From positions 186,001 to 250,000 of the forward strand of contig CM063254.1 of the NCBI GenBank assembly GCA_032158295.1: a stretch of DNA of 64,000 nucleotides, read 5' to 3'. The position numbers were made by a program, and so were the translations under genes. Every line of letters starts with the position of its first letter. The first letter of the stretch is position 1. The notes under the pieces are model-generated. The model was given only the letters and a program-made list of their open reading frames with translations. It was not told where the DNA came from and ran no database searches. The stretch is from Pycnopodia helianthoides. Taxonomy: Eukaryota > Echinodermata > Asteroidea > Forcipulatida > Asteriidae. Below, piece by piece: positions 11,401 to 23,100 of this stretch.

Positions 11401-14400
11401 GGATAATTAATGATTTTGCCCAACTAACGTTCATGTTATCATTAAACATTTATGGTCGCACAAATTCGGGCCTGATTGGAAAAAGGGGTTTAAAAAAATT
11501 AAGCATCCTTGCCCAAAGTTTTAATTTTGTTTCGTTGTTAACTTTTAACACATAAACTCTGTTTTAAAATAAAACAACTGAAATTGTATTTGCAACAAAG
11601 TGCTTTGGGTATTTTTATTTATAAGTATTTTGTTTAGAATTTAAAAAGAAGATTATTTTTATTTAAATTCATAGACAAATTTATTCGAGTTTTTTTCTCG
11701 TTTTCGATTACGCGCCAGACTTGCTCAGTGGTATTCATATTTTAATAAATATGATTTAACATCACAACCCCCTACCTTTTCAATCAGTAGTTCCTGGAAT
11801 CCTCTGTACGCTGCTCTTAGTCCGTAGCAAGGAATACTTTGAGTATAAACGCTATAATCCTCCGCGTATAGTTGAAGTGTTTCTACATCTTCATTGCCTG
11901 TATACGACGAGTTACCCTCGTCGTTTACCTCGTAGGTGATGCGAGCCAAACTGTGTGAGACTTCTAGTAGACCATACGTCGACTTTGTTTGGTCTTTCGT
12001 CATCAGTTTGTTTTGCTTTGAGTCGATATCCTGCATTGGAGATGGGTTTGATAGCTCATGAAAGGTTTAAATTGATGAGTGAACTTATGTAAATACTTAA
12101 ATGGTCAAAAATGGCCCTTTTCGAAACCTCGGCTTCTGTGGCTTTCGGATCGAGTCAGTGGTTTTGAAAACGTGTGCTTTCGGTACCGTACTTAAAACAG
12201 GCAGACTGCGCTTTAACCATAGCCAAAATCGTGGTTTCGAAAAGGGCCTATGATATACGACTCTCTTGTTTTTGCCCATTTATTGGTGAAGGGGAAGTTA
12301 GTCTGACCCTCATTTCAATACTGAGAATCAATATTCATTACAGCTCCACACAGGGCACATGACAAAGATTGGTCTTGGTGCAAGACCTTCTCGGTTTAAT
12401 TTGTCACAATTTTCCCTGCATCAAAACGAGCAGGTCTTGCATCAAGACTAGACAAAGGAAGCATGATAAACCTTTATTATTGTATTACACATTCCAAAAT
12501 CCATTTAAATTGAACGTAACTTACTGATTTTATGATCCCCAGCAGTTCGTTTTCAAGTGTCCAACGGTGTCTAGCTATATCATTGGCCGTCATGACGTGC
12601 GGTTCAACGGTGCCGCTGCTGGTGTTGAAGGCGTAAGGTGAAAGCAGAACACGGACTTCATCCAAATTCGTTTTAAGCCTGTTTGCCAAATTCAAAAAGA
12701 AATTTTGGATGATAATTTTAACTAAAAGTTTGTTAAGCCCATGCAGCAGTAACAAAATATTAAGAAAGACTAGGGTTTAAGTTTGCAAAAAAATGAAGAA
12801 GAAAAAATGCGCTGTAAATGTGAAAGCCCATGGTCAGGTCCCCTTTGGACCCGGAATAAGAATTAATGAGTGTATCATCTGTGAGGTTCGGAAAACATTA
12901 TGGGTCATTTTTTGATGGTATCCCAGTCAATACGCAAGGATACTTACTCTACTGCATCGATCTCATCCGTACCAAGCAGGACAACCTCGGTACTTCCATG
13001 ATGGTCTCTGGGAATGATCCTGCTGATGGAGTCCAAACAAGACTCGAAAAACTTCCGTGGTTTCTTCTTATCTGCGATCATATTACATTAATGTTTATTA
13101 TTTATTTATTCATTTCATTACACATACAGCGCAAGCGCCAATAACAGGATGGTGATAAGGAAACGAGTGGGTTGTTCAGTTTTAGATTGGGAGGAAACCC
13201 CGAATGGGGGGAAAACCCACGCAATCAGGTAGAGACTGAAAACCCAATCCACATGCAACAAGGCTCCGGTCTGAGGTGGGATTCTTAACGGTGCCACAGA
13301 GGTTAGAAACCACTGAGCCAACCTGATACCCGATGTAATTACTTATATATGCATTATCAATATGCAATTTAAAAAAATTCTCAAATATAGTTCCTACAGA
13401 AACTATAAAGAAAAATAACGAAACGTTCCTAAATATAATATGTGACTTACAAAGTTCTGGAATGCTCAATTTGCCAAAGACAAAGCACTGAGTAAACGAT
13501 GCATCATACTTTGGAAGTTGTCAAAACTAAATCATGTATCCATACACTATAAACCAATCCATAATGGGTCAAGTTTACATGTCATGAACCACTCATGCCA
13601 CACAGCGATAATTGCTTCGACATCAATGGAGTCATGCGCACAAAATTATAGCTTTGGGGGCTGGGTGTTTTTGCGTTCCAAAAATGTCGGCAAACATTAC
13701 AGAACATCCCTGATGTTTGCACAGCAGGTGACATTTTGGTTTCCCTCATTTACTCTGATAATGTTCACCGATACTTCTTTCTCTTCTTTTTTTTTAAAAC
13801 TTATATACATCTTGTACTTTGCTTTGCTGAAATGTGCCAAATTGTTTAAAGTAGTTCATAGGACAACGGGATACGTTTGAGACAATAGCGGGCGCCCCAC
13901 TCAAGAGTCATTTTCCATTGTAGTCAGCAGGGCGTACCCCGCCAAATAAACTCCCATATATAGTGCAAAAGCAAAATGCTAAATATTCAAAAATACTTAG
14001 AAGTCTCACAGCCTTTACAGTAAAGAGAAATTATTCATTAACTCATAAACTCTTATCCTCCTTGACATGGGTGGTCTCAAGGCCCGTCGAGTTTTTCTCC
14101 CTCCAGATATGTAAATTTCCAAACGTACGAGCATCAATCTTTAAAAAATTGCCTTACACCTCTCGGCAAGTAGGACAATTTTTCAGGGCCCATGTCATCC
14201 AAAATACGTCAAGTTGGAAGTCAACAACCCCAGGTCACAATAATGTGCAAACATTGTTTACACTGTACCCCAAATTGGCTCGCAAGGGCCGTATACAAAA
14301 TATTCACGAGGCCGAAGCTCTGTTTTCTACATAGGGAGAACACAGAGCTAAAACAACTACATTTTAGTGGGGTGCACCCAGCAACGAGAACAATATAAAG

Positions 14401-15766
14401 GGACCAGTGAGTGGGACGCCCGCTATTGTCTCAAAAGTTTCACATTACTGCCTTACAGATCTAAGAGAAAGTAATACGAACTGTCCATAAATATTTTATT
14501 TTGACTGGTAACCTTATTCTGGCACTCTTATTTGTTTTTATGCTGAGCTGCCTTTCGTGCTTCATATCAGCAGTTTTATTGAACTGTACCCTTATGATCA
14601 TCCATACGTAATTGTATAAATATTTTGATACTAATTTGCAATTCAGGGAATAGTAACTATAACAAAAACTCACTTTGATTTACGGTGTACTTTTTCTCTT
14701 CAATCTTGCCAAGTGATCCGTTTAAATCAAACTTCCAGGAGAATAGATGAGGCTTAGGGAAAGGGGCCTGAATCTCGATCAGAATACCATATTGTATTAC
14801 CTAGTGGGGAAAGTGCCAAAGATACAAGTCAGCGTTAGTTAAATTGAGGAATATCTGATTTTCAAATAGCTGTTAATATCTGTTATATGTCCTGACGTTT
14901 CGACCCTTATAGATTCTTTCCCAAATGCTAGAAAGAAAGACTCTACTAAGGGTGGAAACGTCAGGCTATTACATATTATGTTTATTATCTGGATTTGAAA
15001 CTGGGTAAGTATGTACACGTTTGTTGATAATGCTTCATTCACGTCATTGTTTGTGTTGAGTTGGCCTTGGTCTTGGTGTTGAATTTGGTAGTGGTGTTAG
15101 TGCTGGTGTTGAAGTTGGTGTTGGTGTTGGTGTTTGTATTGGTGTTGAGGTTGGTGATGGTGTTGGCGTTGGTGTTTGTGATGGTGTTAGTGTTGGTATT
15201 GGTGTTGTGTTGGTGTTGGTGTTGGTATTGTGTTGGTGTTGGTGTCGGTGTTGAAGTCGTATCGGTGTTGGTGTTGTAGTTGGTGTTGAAATTGGTCTTT
15301 GTCTTGGTCTTGGTGTTGAAGTTGGAAGTGGTGTTGGTGTTGGTGTTGAATTTAGTTTTGGTGTTGTGTTGGTGTTAGTGTTGTGTTGGTGTTGGTGTTG
15401 GTGTTGAAGTCGGTATTGGTGTTGTAGTTGGTGCTGAAATTGGTCTTAATGTTGGTCTTTGTCTTGGTGTTGGTGTTGAAGTTGGAAGGTGTGTTGGTGT
15501 TGGTGTATGTGTATGTGTTGGTGTTGGTGTTGAAGTTAATATTGGTGGTTGGTTGGCTGGCTGGCAGCAGCAGCAGCAGCAGCAGCAGTTTCTGTTGTTG
15601 TTGTTGTTCATACCTTCATGTCATCATCATAAGACTCGCATACTTCAGGGATGAAGGAACGACCAGTTACAACCACAACAGATGTCATGAAGAATATGGC
15701 AATAACAGTTCCAATGGTCACTAATGTCACGGTGATTATGTTACACTTCAGACCTCCTGCAGCCAT
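5413..15766 (-). CDS. Ecto-NTPDase (ENTPD/CD39) family protein, catalytic motifs degenerate
   Basis: Nine exons in consistent phase give about 507 residues, against 510 for human CD39: 15614-15766, 14684-14800 (or 14674-14800), 13451-13487 (or to 13508), 12948-13071, 12525-12678, 11776-12030, 10519-10809, 7556-7696, 5413-5664. Exon 1 encodes a signal-anchor helix (NIITVTLVTIGTVIAIFF); the last exon encodes a C-terminal helix (TVLTVVMLLGFALVALGYCL), the two-helix ecto-enzyme layout. Family landmarks are YGILIE, IIPRDHHGSTEVVLLG, LLSPYAFN, LQLYAEDYSVYTQSIPCYG, IANPCTPPGYHETI, GTGDAKACESEV and CFVANYLHSLVFDDL. The family hydrolyses extracellular nucleotides, but here ACR1 DAGSS is EIQAP, ACR2 GATAGMR is GTDEIDA, ACR3 (EEG...W) is NDIARHRW, and ACR4 DLGGAS is EVSHSL. 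About 55 residues (the FNGI/AFSAYYF segment) were not found. Probably a pseudoenzyme; the family call is secure, the exact orthologue is not. Confidence 0.75.
5828..6642. mobile_element. TTAA-flanked inverted-repeat element (815 bp) in NTPDase last intron
   Basis: The ends are TTAAAGGAACACGTTGCCTT and its reverse complement AAGGCAACGTGTTCCTTTAA, with TTAA at each side. Inside is a near-perfect hairpin (5990-6032, arms GTCCGCCATTTATGGGAG and complement). There is no transposase. Same tip as 4943-5336, so probably one transposase family mobilised both. Confidence 0.75.
7285..7450. mobile_element. 166-bp palindromic MITE, copy 1
   Basis: The ends AATAGATGGATTGCAATA and ATTGCAATCCATCTATT are inverted. 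The interior pairs GCCGCCATCTTTGATG with CATCAAAGATGGCGGTC, so nearly the whole element can fold. Related copies: 26888-27006, 57732-57892, a fragment about 10965-11058 and another near 17085-17125. Confidence 0.65.
7943..8050 (-). other. Weak candidate additional NTPDase exon
   Basis: The minus frame reads MEKACQQELKMYHMDVETKQ up to a GT (donor GTCCCC) and could align with the region before CFVANYL in NTPDases. No convincing acceptor is present, because the upstream sequence is a dispersed repeat. The gene is already in frame without it, so this is only a possibility for part of the missing central segment. Confidence 0.2.
8117..8886 (-). repeat. tRNA-derived SINE (family 1), interrupted by another element
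   Basis: On the minus strand the head carries A-box-like TGGCCGAGCGG and B-box-like GGTTCGAGTCC sequences near 8885-8800, resembling a tRNA-Leu/Ser gene. The body (8117-8437) matches the other copies in this window. The copy is split by an inverted-repeat insertion at 8438-8796. It is not a functional tRNA gene. Confidence 0.75.
8438..8796. mobile_element. Palindromic element inserted in a SINE
   Basis: It starts TAAGGCCTGCGCTAAACGTC and ends GTTTAGTGCAGGCCTTA. Inside, the GACGTTTAGCGC motif recurs in both orientations, giving two adjacent sub-palindromes that meet near 8695. It lies exactly where other SINE copies read continuously (AAGGACACAAGTGTCAC), so it inserted after the SINE. Confidence 0.65.
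9338..9571. repeat. GACCCGGAA-type dispersed repeat, copy 2
   Basis: Same words as at 4196-4432 (GACCCAGA, TTTCTGGGTCAG, GACCCGGAA, CGGGTCAA). It lies in an NTPDase intron. Confidence 0.5.
9984..10162 (-). pseudogene. NTPDase exon-2-like relic (ACR1 region)
   Basis: The minus frame contains NQDYGIVFDISVYKSTIHL, which resembles the YGIVFDAGSSHT (ACR1) exon of NTPDases, and stops 18 codons later. It lies between two exons of the NTPDase gene although the gene already has its own ACR1 exon at 14684-14800. No good donor is present. It may be a remnant of a second tandem paralogue; the match is short, so coincidence cannot be excluded. Confidence 0.3.
11185..11560. repeat. Dispersed 0.38-kb repeat, copy 1
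   Basis: Blocks such as TTTTGCCCAACTA, GGTCGCACAAATTCGGGC, AAGCATCCT and AAGTTTTAATTTTGTTTC recur in the same order at 29015-29400. The open frame across it lacks any family signature. Confidence 0.6.
13187..13330 (-). repeat. tRNA-derived SINE (family 3), copy 1
   Basis: On the minus strand it begins AGGTTGGCTCAGTGGTTTCT and continues through GATTGGGTTTTCAGTC and TGCGTGGGTTTTCCCCC, as does the plus-strand copy at 26138-26275. It lies in an NTPDase intron. Confidence 0.55.
13876..14435. mobile_element. 560-bp inverted-repeat element
   Basis: Left end TTTGAGACAATAGCGGGCGC and right end GCCCGCTATTGTCTCAAA are inverted over about 25 bp, continuing as CCCACTC/GAGTGGG. No target duplication or transposase was recognised. 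It lies in the NTPDase intron between the ACR1 exon and the 37-nt exon. Confidence 0.65.
15060..15545. repeat. GGTGTT hexamer-rich array in NTPDase intron 1
   Basis: About 480 bp of imperfect GTTGGT/GGTGTT repeats, read as AACACC repeats on the transcribed strand. Long Val/Leu/Thr/Pro-rich open frames here are a product of the repeat. A CAG run follows at 15565-15588. Confidence 0.85.
15565..15588. repeat. CAG x8 run, 25 nt from the NTPDase exon-1 donor
   Basis: Eight CAG triplets (CTG in the transcript). Only a short GTT-rich piece separates them from the donor at 15613. Confidence 0.9.
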
Positions 15767-16200
15767 GGTGACGTCACTGTGATGTCATACTAAGTTAACT
15801 TTATTGCAGATGCTGTATAGTACAAAATAATATATTATCGCATCAAAATGGCGATGAAGATTCGACTGTTAAAGTAAACAATGACAGATGGGGGATAAAT
15901 TGTTGCTATACCGATAGTGTATTGTTTTCTTCTAGAAACCAAAGTTGTTTTTGTACCACCACACCTTTAAGACATTAATGAGAAACTACAAAGTGTAAAC
16001 TCACACCATACTGTGACAAAAAAACATTGTTACGAAGACGATCTTAACTTACCTTGGAACGTTTCAAGATTCCACCTCATTACCATTGCATTGAACGGAG
16101 GGCTGTGCAACAAGTATTCAGCAACCTCAAACAAGAAATCAATAATAACTCACTGTACATGTACATCAACACTCCTTGCATGCAGGGAATAAAGACTTAA
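15767..16200. promoter_or_regulatory. Upstream region of the NTPDase gene with a CRE-like site
   Basis: The palindrome TGACGTCA lies immediately upstream of the start codon (about 15769-15776), followed by a second near copy TGATGTCA. The octamer is the classical CREB/ATF site; its position within the probable 5' UTR makes function uncertain. No TATA box was recognised. Confidence 0.25.
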
Positions 16201-16224
16201 TAATCGATTATATAATATGGTGGC

Positions 16225-16360
16225 CCTGAAGGGACATCGCACATCGCAAATATCTTTGCAAACATTTGCGATGTCGCAAATATCTTTGCAAATATCTTTG
16301 CAAATACTTACGATGTCGCAAACATCTTTGCACATAGGCCCTATTTGCGATGTCGCAAAT
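16225..16360. repeat. Minisatellite of GATGTCGCAAATATCTTTGC units
   Basis: The words TTTGCGATGTCGCAAA and ATCTTTGCAAAT alternate several times. Each contains a small palindrome. Confidence 0.7.
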
Positions 16361-16399
16361 CCCGTCTACACGGTGTCGGTAGGCAGAATCAGCAGTCTG

Positions 16400-19300
16400 C
16401 AGGTGATTTCACTTAATTGAAAACTATATCAATATTACATCATTTCTATGGTGTATTATTTGTTCATGTAATAGTCATGTGCTGTGTTTTTAGTGTGAAC
16501 GAACGATCAGTCGATAGATTCATGTCGGTGATTAATTGGGGGCACCTTCGTGGTGCGTGCTTCTTGCAATTGCTCCACAATATAGAATTCAGATGTGTTA
16601 TTTTTTATTATTGCCCAAAATAATGACAAACTCATGTCAGCTTAACTTTAAAGTCTTACCCACCAGTCTGGTTTATAGAGTTGAGCTTGTTATTTTATCA
16701 TGGAAGACGTTGTCTGATTGGATTCTCGTAGTTGTTTTCAATTCATTCGCCAATGTTCGTCTGCTTTTTTTCACTGTGCAACAGATCATCGCCTCCAAAG
16801 AAGAGGAATCTATTACCATGGTATCACAAGACAATTGTTGCACGCTCTGTGATAGGGTCCATGGTTTTTTTGTACACCCTCGGAGGCAAATGGCACCCTC
16901 AGCTTCATCCCAGGTGCCATTTGCCCCATCGACAAAAACACCACTGACTCCATCACAGCGGGCAATTGTACAATGAATCATGTTTTTACACGACCACTCA
17001 ACACAGAGAGTTAGACACGCAGAGTGCTGCCATACTTGAGCGCGCGCGTAAAGTTGATCAACCACAAGACTAGTGGATCCAAGTTTCATCCAAGATGGCG
17101 GCCAATGCAAGGGATCTATTCATTCATAGAGATACATTGATACGTACGTAAAACAAACCATGATTGTCGCACGTTACTAACCTCATCATTCAAATTGTGT
17201 CTGTTTCACAATAACTGCTATTGTAATTGTCTTTCTTCTGAGTGTAAAAGAGGAGTTTTTTTTAAGAATTAGAAACCATTGGAATTCACCTGAATGTTCG
17301 GAGTTCTCATTGTGTGTGGACATGGGAAGGGTGTACAACTTCCTACAAAGAGTTGCAAGCTTTCTTGAAAATTGTTTGCTGTGTTAAATCGAGTCCAATT
17401 CTTCTTTTGGTAGGCTTTTAAATAATAGAATTTCGAAATCTTCACTTTTTCCCCTTCCTAAACGTTTGAACTTTTTGTTTAAACATTTTATAGACATAAT
17501 TGAGAGTTGGCTAATAAAGTTCAGCTTGAAATAATAATGTCTCTCCTCCTTGGATTATTAAAAAATATATCCACAAGATACTGTTTCTGAACCCCAAGTT
17601 TTTCACTCGTAATGGCAAACATATTATTTGGGTCAACAAGATACCACATGTATATTGTATATACATTTTGCTGTCAAGTCAAAATGAGTTAAGGAAACAA
17701 TTTCAGACACAAACAAAGTGCAAAACAACAAAAGGTTTAATTATAGCATGGAGACCTTCCTGCACGATTACATACGTACATTCTCTGTAAACATTGACAT
17801 ATTGATACAAAAACAACCTGTATTTTTATACAAAATGAAGTTCTTAAACAAAGAAGGGTGGCACAGAAAACTCAAGACAACCAGAAAGGAAATAATTTGT
17901 GATTATTCAAGGTTTCTTGAAATCGTGGAACAACATTTATTAAATGGGCTCCCAACCTTTTAATTCTACTTTTTGTAAAAGCGACACAGCTTGGCTATGG
18001 AATGACAGGAAACATTTACATAGACCCGTCGCACAAGGCCCAATGCTGCTTCTATGCTGAGGTCACGCACATGTTTTTAAGCATCAAGAGCAACTGCCGC
18101 CCAATGAACTGCCTCCTTTTGCCTAAGAGAGCACCGTTTGAGAGTGTGACGTCATATCGTCGTACGTACCACGGAGTGACCAGTCTGTCAAAAATCAACA
18201 TTTTTGCAAATCGGTTTGTATACGTATTATTAATGAACTCATTACTGTTAACATTTTCAGCAAGTTTCAGTACATAATACGTAATGGTTTCGTAATTACA
18301 CTATCTAGTATGAACGACAAATTACTAGATTTTCCATTTTTATTTCCACTATTAAGTGACCCATCTCGATACCCCCACTTTACCAATGATATATACAAAG
18401 CACTACAGCGCAGTTCCGGCGTGCGTGTGTGACATTTGCATTGTTTTACGAAGTGACCTATCTGGAAGCGAAGTATTTTCACGAAGTAACCGATCGCGAT
18501 AGGTCATAATATGCATTGGTTTGTACACAGCGCTCTGCGGGCAAAACTTGTTTTTTTTATTTTCACAAAGTAACATATGTGTTTAAGAATGATTAATACT
18601 AATTAAAATAGTTGCAGGAATGAAAACACATTGACAGTTCTGTAAAAATAAAGTAGTCAGCTTTATTTTTGTCCTGCATTTTTTTTAATAGTAAGCAGCA
18701 GACTCCGAAACAACGTTTGAAAACACATTTTTTCTGACTGTGGATAAGATAGGTATTAACTGTGTAACAATCTTTATTGCTTATCAAAAAAAGATGTCGC
18801 AATACCAATCACTATGGTAAAATGAACTCATCTTAAGATGAATCTTCAGTGCTTTGTGAAATCCAGCCCGTCTTGGGAAACTTGGGCATCCAAATTCAAC
18901 GTCTCTGAAACAACTCTATCTCAATATACTACTTAAGATTTTGCTGCTCATCTCTCAAAAACTAAAAATATAATACAAGTTTCGTTGCTGTTGTTATTGT
19001 TTTTAAACCATAATATTTTTTAAAAATATTAAACCCGGAAGGCCTTGTAACACACGGCAATTTTTACAGGCAACTTAACAGAGGAAACCAACGGCACTAT
19101 ATGCAAAAAGAACAAGCACAGAAGGTGGTTCTCTCACACAGTCTTTACCTCCAGGTAACTTATCTGAAAAATTTAAACAAGTTTGTTTTGTTTTTTCATG
19201 GAACATGTTGCCTGAATTACCTCAAGAGGGCGCCCTACTTTTGCACAACCCTCTATATATTTCAGAGTCTGTGTGTGCAGTAGCATTACCTTGCCCGACA

Positions 19301-20162
19301 CTTAACTGAAGCAGAACAGGTGCCCCTCGTCACTGCCCTGGTGCCCCTCAAATATCCAAGTAGACTTTACATTTCAAACTTAGAAAAGCCCTTTACAGGT
19401 TTGATATCTGAACCTTGAACAAATGTCAAACATCGTTTGAGTACAAGGGCTGGGCTGACCCAGATATGGTATAGTCTTTGACAAATCTTTCCAATCTGCT
19501 TAATAAAAATACATTACTTTTTTTAGGGCAAAGAATTAAATTAAGCATCATGAACCAATTTCATAGAGCTGCGCAAGCAGAAAGTATTGCCTGAAGAAAT
19601 TTCTGCCACGCAAAAATTTGCAGGAAACCAGTTACAGATGGTACACATGTTTTAGCTGGTAACCTATTTCTGGTAAGCACAATTGTTTTGCGCTTAAGCA
19701 GCTCTATAAAATTAGGCCCAGGCCTCAGATACTGAGCCCGCCTGTAGCAAAATGAGTCTGGGCTCGTTGTCACAAAGAGCTAAGATTGATTTAAGATATG
19801 TATCCATCTTAACTGCACAGCAAAGTGTGATGTCGCGATACAAACCACTATGGCAATATCAACACTGCTGAGCAAAGTGTGATGTCGCGATACAAACCAC
19901 TATGGCAATATCGACAACTCGTCTTAAGATGAATCTTGTGCTTGCCTTGGTTTGAGTACACTGATTTGAATAGGGGAAAAAACAAATGGCTGCCATAAAG
20001 GTCAAAGCCGCTACGGCTACATCAACAGTGGCTACATCAACAAAATTGAAGATAAGGCCTTTGCAGTGATCTGGCTGTAGCCGCAGCCAAAGCCTAACTT
20101 GGGTTTGCTAGATATATTCCTGTAACACTTGCTTCTCATGATCCAAAATACAAGACACTTTC
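16400..20162. other. Intergenic stretch between the NTPDase start and the NUP107 stop
   Basis: No coding gene was recognised. The open frames over 16536-17110 on both strands overlap inverted sequence and have no family features. The minus strand here should contain the NUP107 3' UTR; candidate AATAAA signals occur near 18773 and 18662 on that strand. A repeat about 19770-19945 contains a 46-bp tandem duplication (unit with GATGTCGCGATACAAACCAC), and relatives of it lie at 18785-18860 and 28845-28930. Confidence 0.5.
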
Positions 20163-23100
20163 TCACGAAACCAGCTCATAGCCCAGTGGATCTAGATTTT
20201 TGTTGAGTAACAGCAGCGATGATTCCCTGAGCTTGGTCAGGAATTGCTGCAGTTCTTGTCTGCTGAAAACCTGAAATTTGCAAGAAGACCATTAATTGTA
20301 ATGTTGGTGTTACAAAGTCAAAATTTACAAAAATATATATTTTTGAAAAATGAAAAAAGTGTTCTGTCATTGAAAAAGCTTTTATAAAAAAGAACACCAT
20401 CAAACTAGATTTTAATATCTACCTGGGCAAAACATTTGTTGATACTGCATCGACAGTCAGTCAATATAGAGCTGGTAATCCTCTTAAGCTAAGTTATGTT
20501 TCAGGGCCAGCCATTTTGTATATTTCCGTGCTTGACAGTCAATAGTTTTACCTTATAGAGTTAGTCATCCTCTTAAGCTAAGTAATCTACAAGGGCCAAT
20601 CAGTTTTTATACTGCCCTGATTGGCAGTCAATAGTTTATCTGGTAGAGTTGGTAGTCCTAAGCTATGTGATCTACCAGGGCCAACCACTTTTTACAATGC
20701 CCTGATTGGCAGTCAATAGATTATCTGATAGAGTTGGTAGTCCTCCTTCGCTATGCAATTTACCAGGGCCAACCACTTTTTATACAGCCCTGATTGGCAG
20801 TCAATAGTTTATCTGATAGAGTTGGTAGTCCTAAGCTATGTAATCTACCAGGGCCAACCAATTTTGTATAATGCCCTGATTGGCAGTCAATAGCCATACC
20901 TTATAGAGCTGGTTATCCTCTGATGCTATGATATCTGCCAGGGCCAAACAGTCTTTATATTGCCCTGATGTTTGCAATACTGTATGAAGGAGTGAACACA
21001 GCATGGGGAGACACAGTTTACGCAAATCTTCAAGTTGTTTCTGCCTCATCCTCTCCTCCTCGTTCTCATCATCGTTGGTCTAGACACAAAAATGTCAATT
21101 GATCTTAATCTTGTTTGTTTTGCAGATAATATAATAACAATGAAAACTTATAAAGAGCAAAAATCCACAAAAGTGCTCATGGCACTAATACAAACAATAA
21201 CATGTACAAGCATCAGAATGGAAACTTAGGTCTAAGCTTAGAAAAATCTAAAATACAAAACATAATTTACCGTCCTGTGGTCCACCATCCATCCCCCTTT
21301 GACAAAAAGTAAGACGTTAAAGATGAAATCCTTGACTCCATTACTCTGCCGATCAAGCGCCTGTTGCCATATGTCCAACTCAAGCTAGAAGAAATTACAA
21401 AATTGTGTCTTTAAACAAACTTCTGACTGGCACCCCGAACAAAGATATTGACAAGGGCTAGATAGCTCAGTTGGTAGAACGACAACAATTTAATGGTCAG
21501 TTCAAATCCCGTATAAATTATTTTTGGATGGACAAAGAAACATTTACTAGAGGTTTCAACCTGTGACAATCTGGAGGTCCAAGGTTCAAACCCAGTTCTA
21601 GTCAATTTGTCTTGAAACACCTAATATTTAAAAAATAAATGCTCAAGAAAAGGCAAGTTTTATTGAAAACATTAGAGGTCTGAGGTAAATTATAGCTAAT
21701 TGAAACTTTGAGTTTACATTTTTATTGTTTGATGCAAACTAACTAACCATGACACACTAAACAATAACAATAAACAAAACAACAGACTGGGCTAGCCCCA
21801 AATGGAACCAAATCATTATCAAAGAGCAAAATATTCTGTAACAGTTCCCTGTATTAAACACAAAGAATGCCATGCTAAGCTGAAATTTATTACTTTTTCA
21901 GAAAAAGCATATAAAAATTGTAGATTGAATAACTGCAGTTGAGGCACACACAAGTTCAAAAATGACTTCCCAAACTTTTGTCACAAATTGCATTATAAAT
22001 ATGGCCAATTTAATGCCCCCCCCCCAAATACACAGTCCGAAAATTTGGCATAAAAATGCCATCAAGATAAATTCAGAATCTGACTATACTATACAAATTC
22101 AAAACTTTAAAATTAGAATAAGTGTTCACTTGATGGTGCTGCTTCAACTTCTCCTAATAACAACATGTCACCAAATTGAGGCTGGCAGGGAAAATGGCTG
22201 CCCCCATCTCATACCTCATACTCCTTCTGCTCATGCTCAAAGCGAACTTTCTCATGAAAGTTTGGGTGTTCCGGCATCAGAGGTTCCGACGGACGCTTGT
22301 TGTGATATTGTTCAAACCAGTCATTGAAAGAATCAAACGCATCCTGTACAACAACAAATATACAATTCATAAGTGTAAGTAAGAATATGTTGCTATAACA
22401 TTTCAATCACATCACTCGAGCAAAAATTGTGAATTTAACATTTACATTGTTATTTAATATTTGACATAAACCGTATGAACAAAAATGTCACACAAACTAT
22501 ACCGACACAATTAACAGATAGTTTTACAAAAAGTTTTTCTGAGAACACAAGAAAGAAGACAGATGCAAAAATGGCTACCGACAACAAAAGAAAAAAATTG
22601 TTTGCAAAATAATTAACGAACATCAAATATGGCGTCAAAAACAAAGCCATGCAAATACCAAAAAAAGGTGTATGCCAAAAATACATATAGTTTTAAAGTT
22701 GAACCAAAGCGCTATATTAGTTGTATTTACTTGACTTGCTAGCTCTTGACTCCTGAGGTACAAACGTTTTTGCCGTCTCAGTGTAATAATGTTGTATCTC
22801 ATTTTTGTAATAATGTTATGTCTCACACAAGAGACGCTCTGTGCAAAATGTTGTAACTTGGCACTTAGAGGTTTTTTGCGACTCCAAGGAACCAAGATAT
22901 AACATTTTTGCCACTTTCAAACTTGCGTGTAACATCAATACTATTTTACAAGGTATGACATTGTTGCACTGACACAATTGGTCTGTAAGCCATTGTTGGT
23001 GCAGACATGTTCATTATTCTGGTAATGAAACCAAGATTGCTTCATAAGTGAACTTCATCAATGTAGCTCACAAACCTGAGGAAACCTGTTCACAAGGGTG

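Noticed and set aside
15061..15724. Val/Leu-rich and Thr/Pro-rich frames
   Set aside because: Translation of the GGTGTT array and the CAG run in NTPDase intron 1.
16536..17110. 145-codon frames on both strands
   Set aside because: Overlapping frames in opposite directions over partly inverted sequence; the composition is not protein-like and no domain is seen.
22209..22406. Separate small gene for the frame ending QKEYEV
   Set aside because: It is NUP107 exon 22215-22343 read through its splice sites; other NUP107 exons produce similar apparent small genes.
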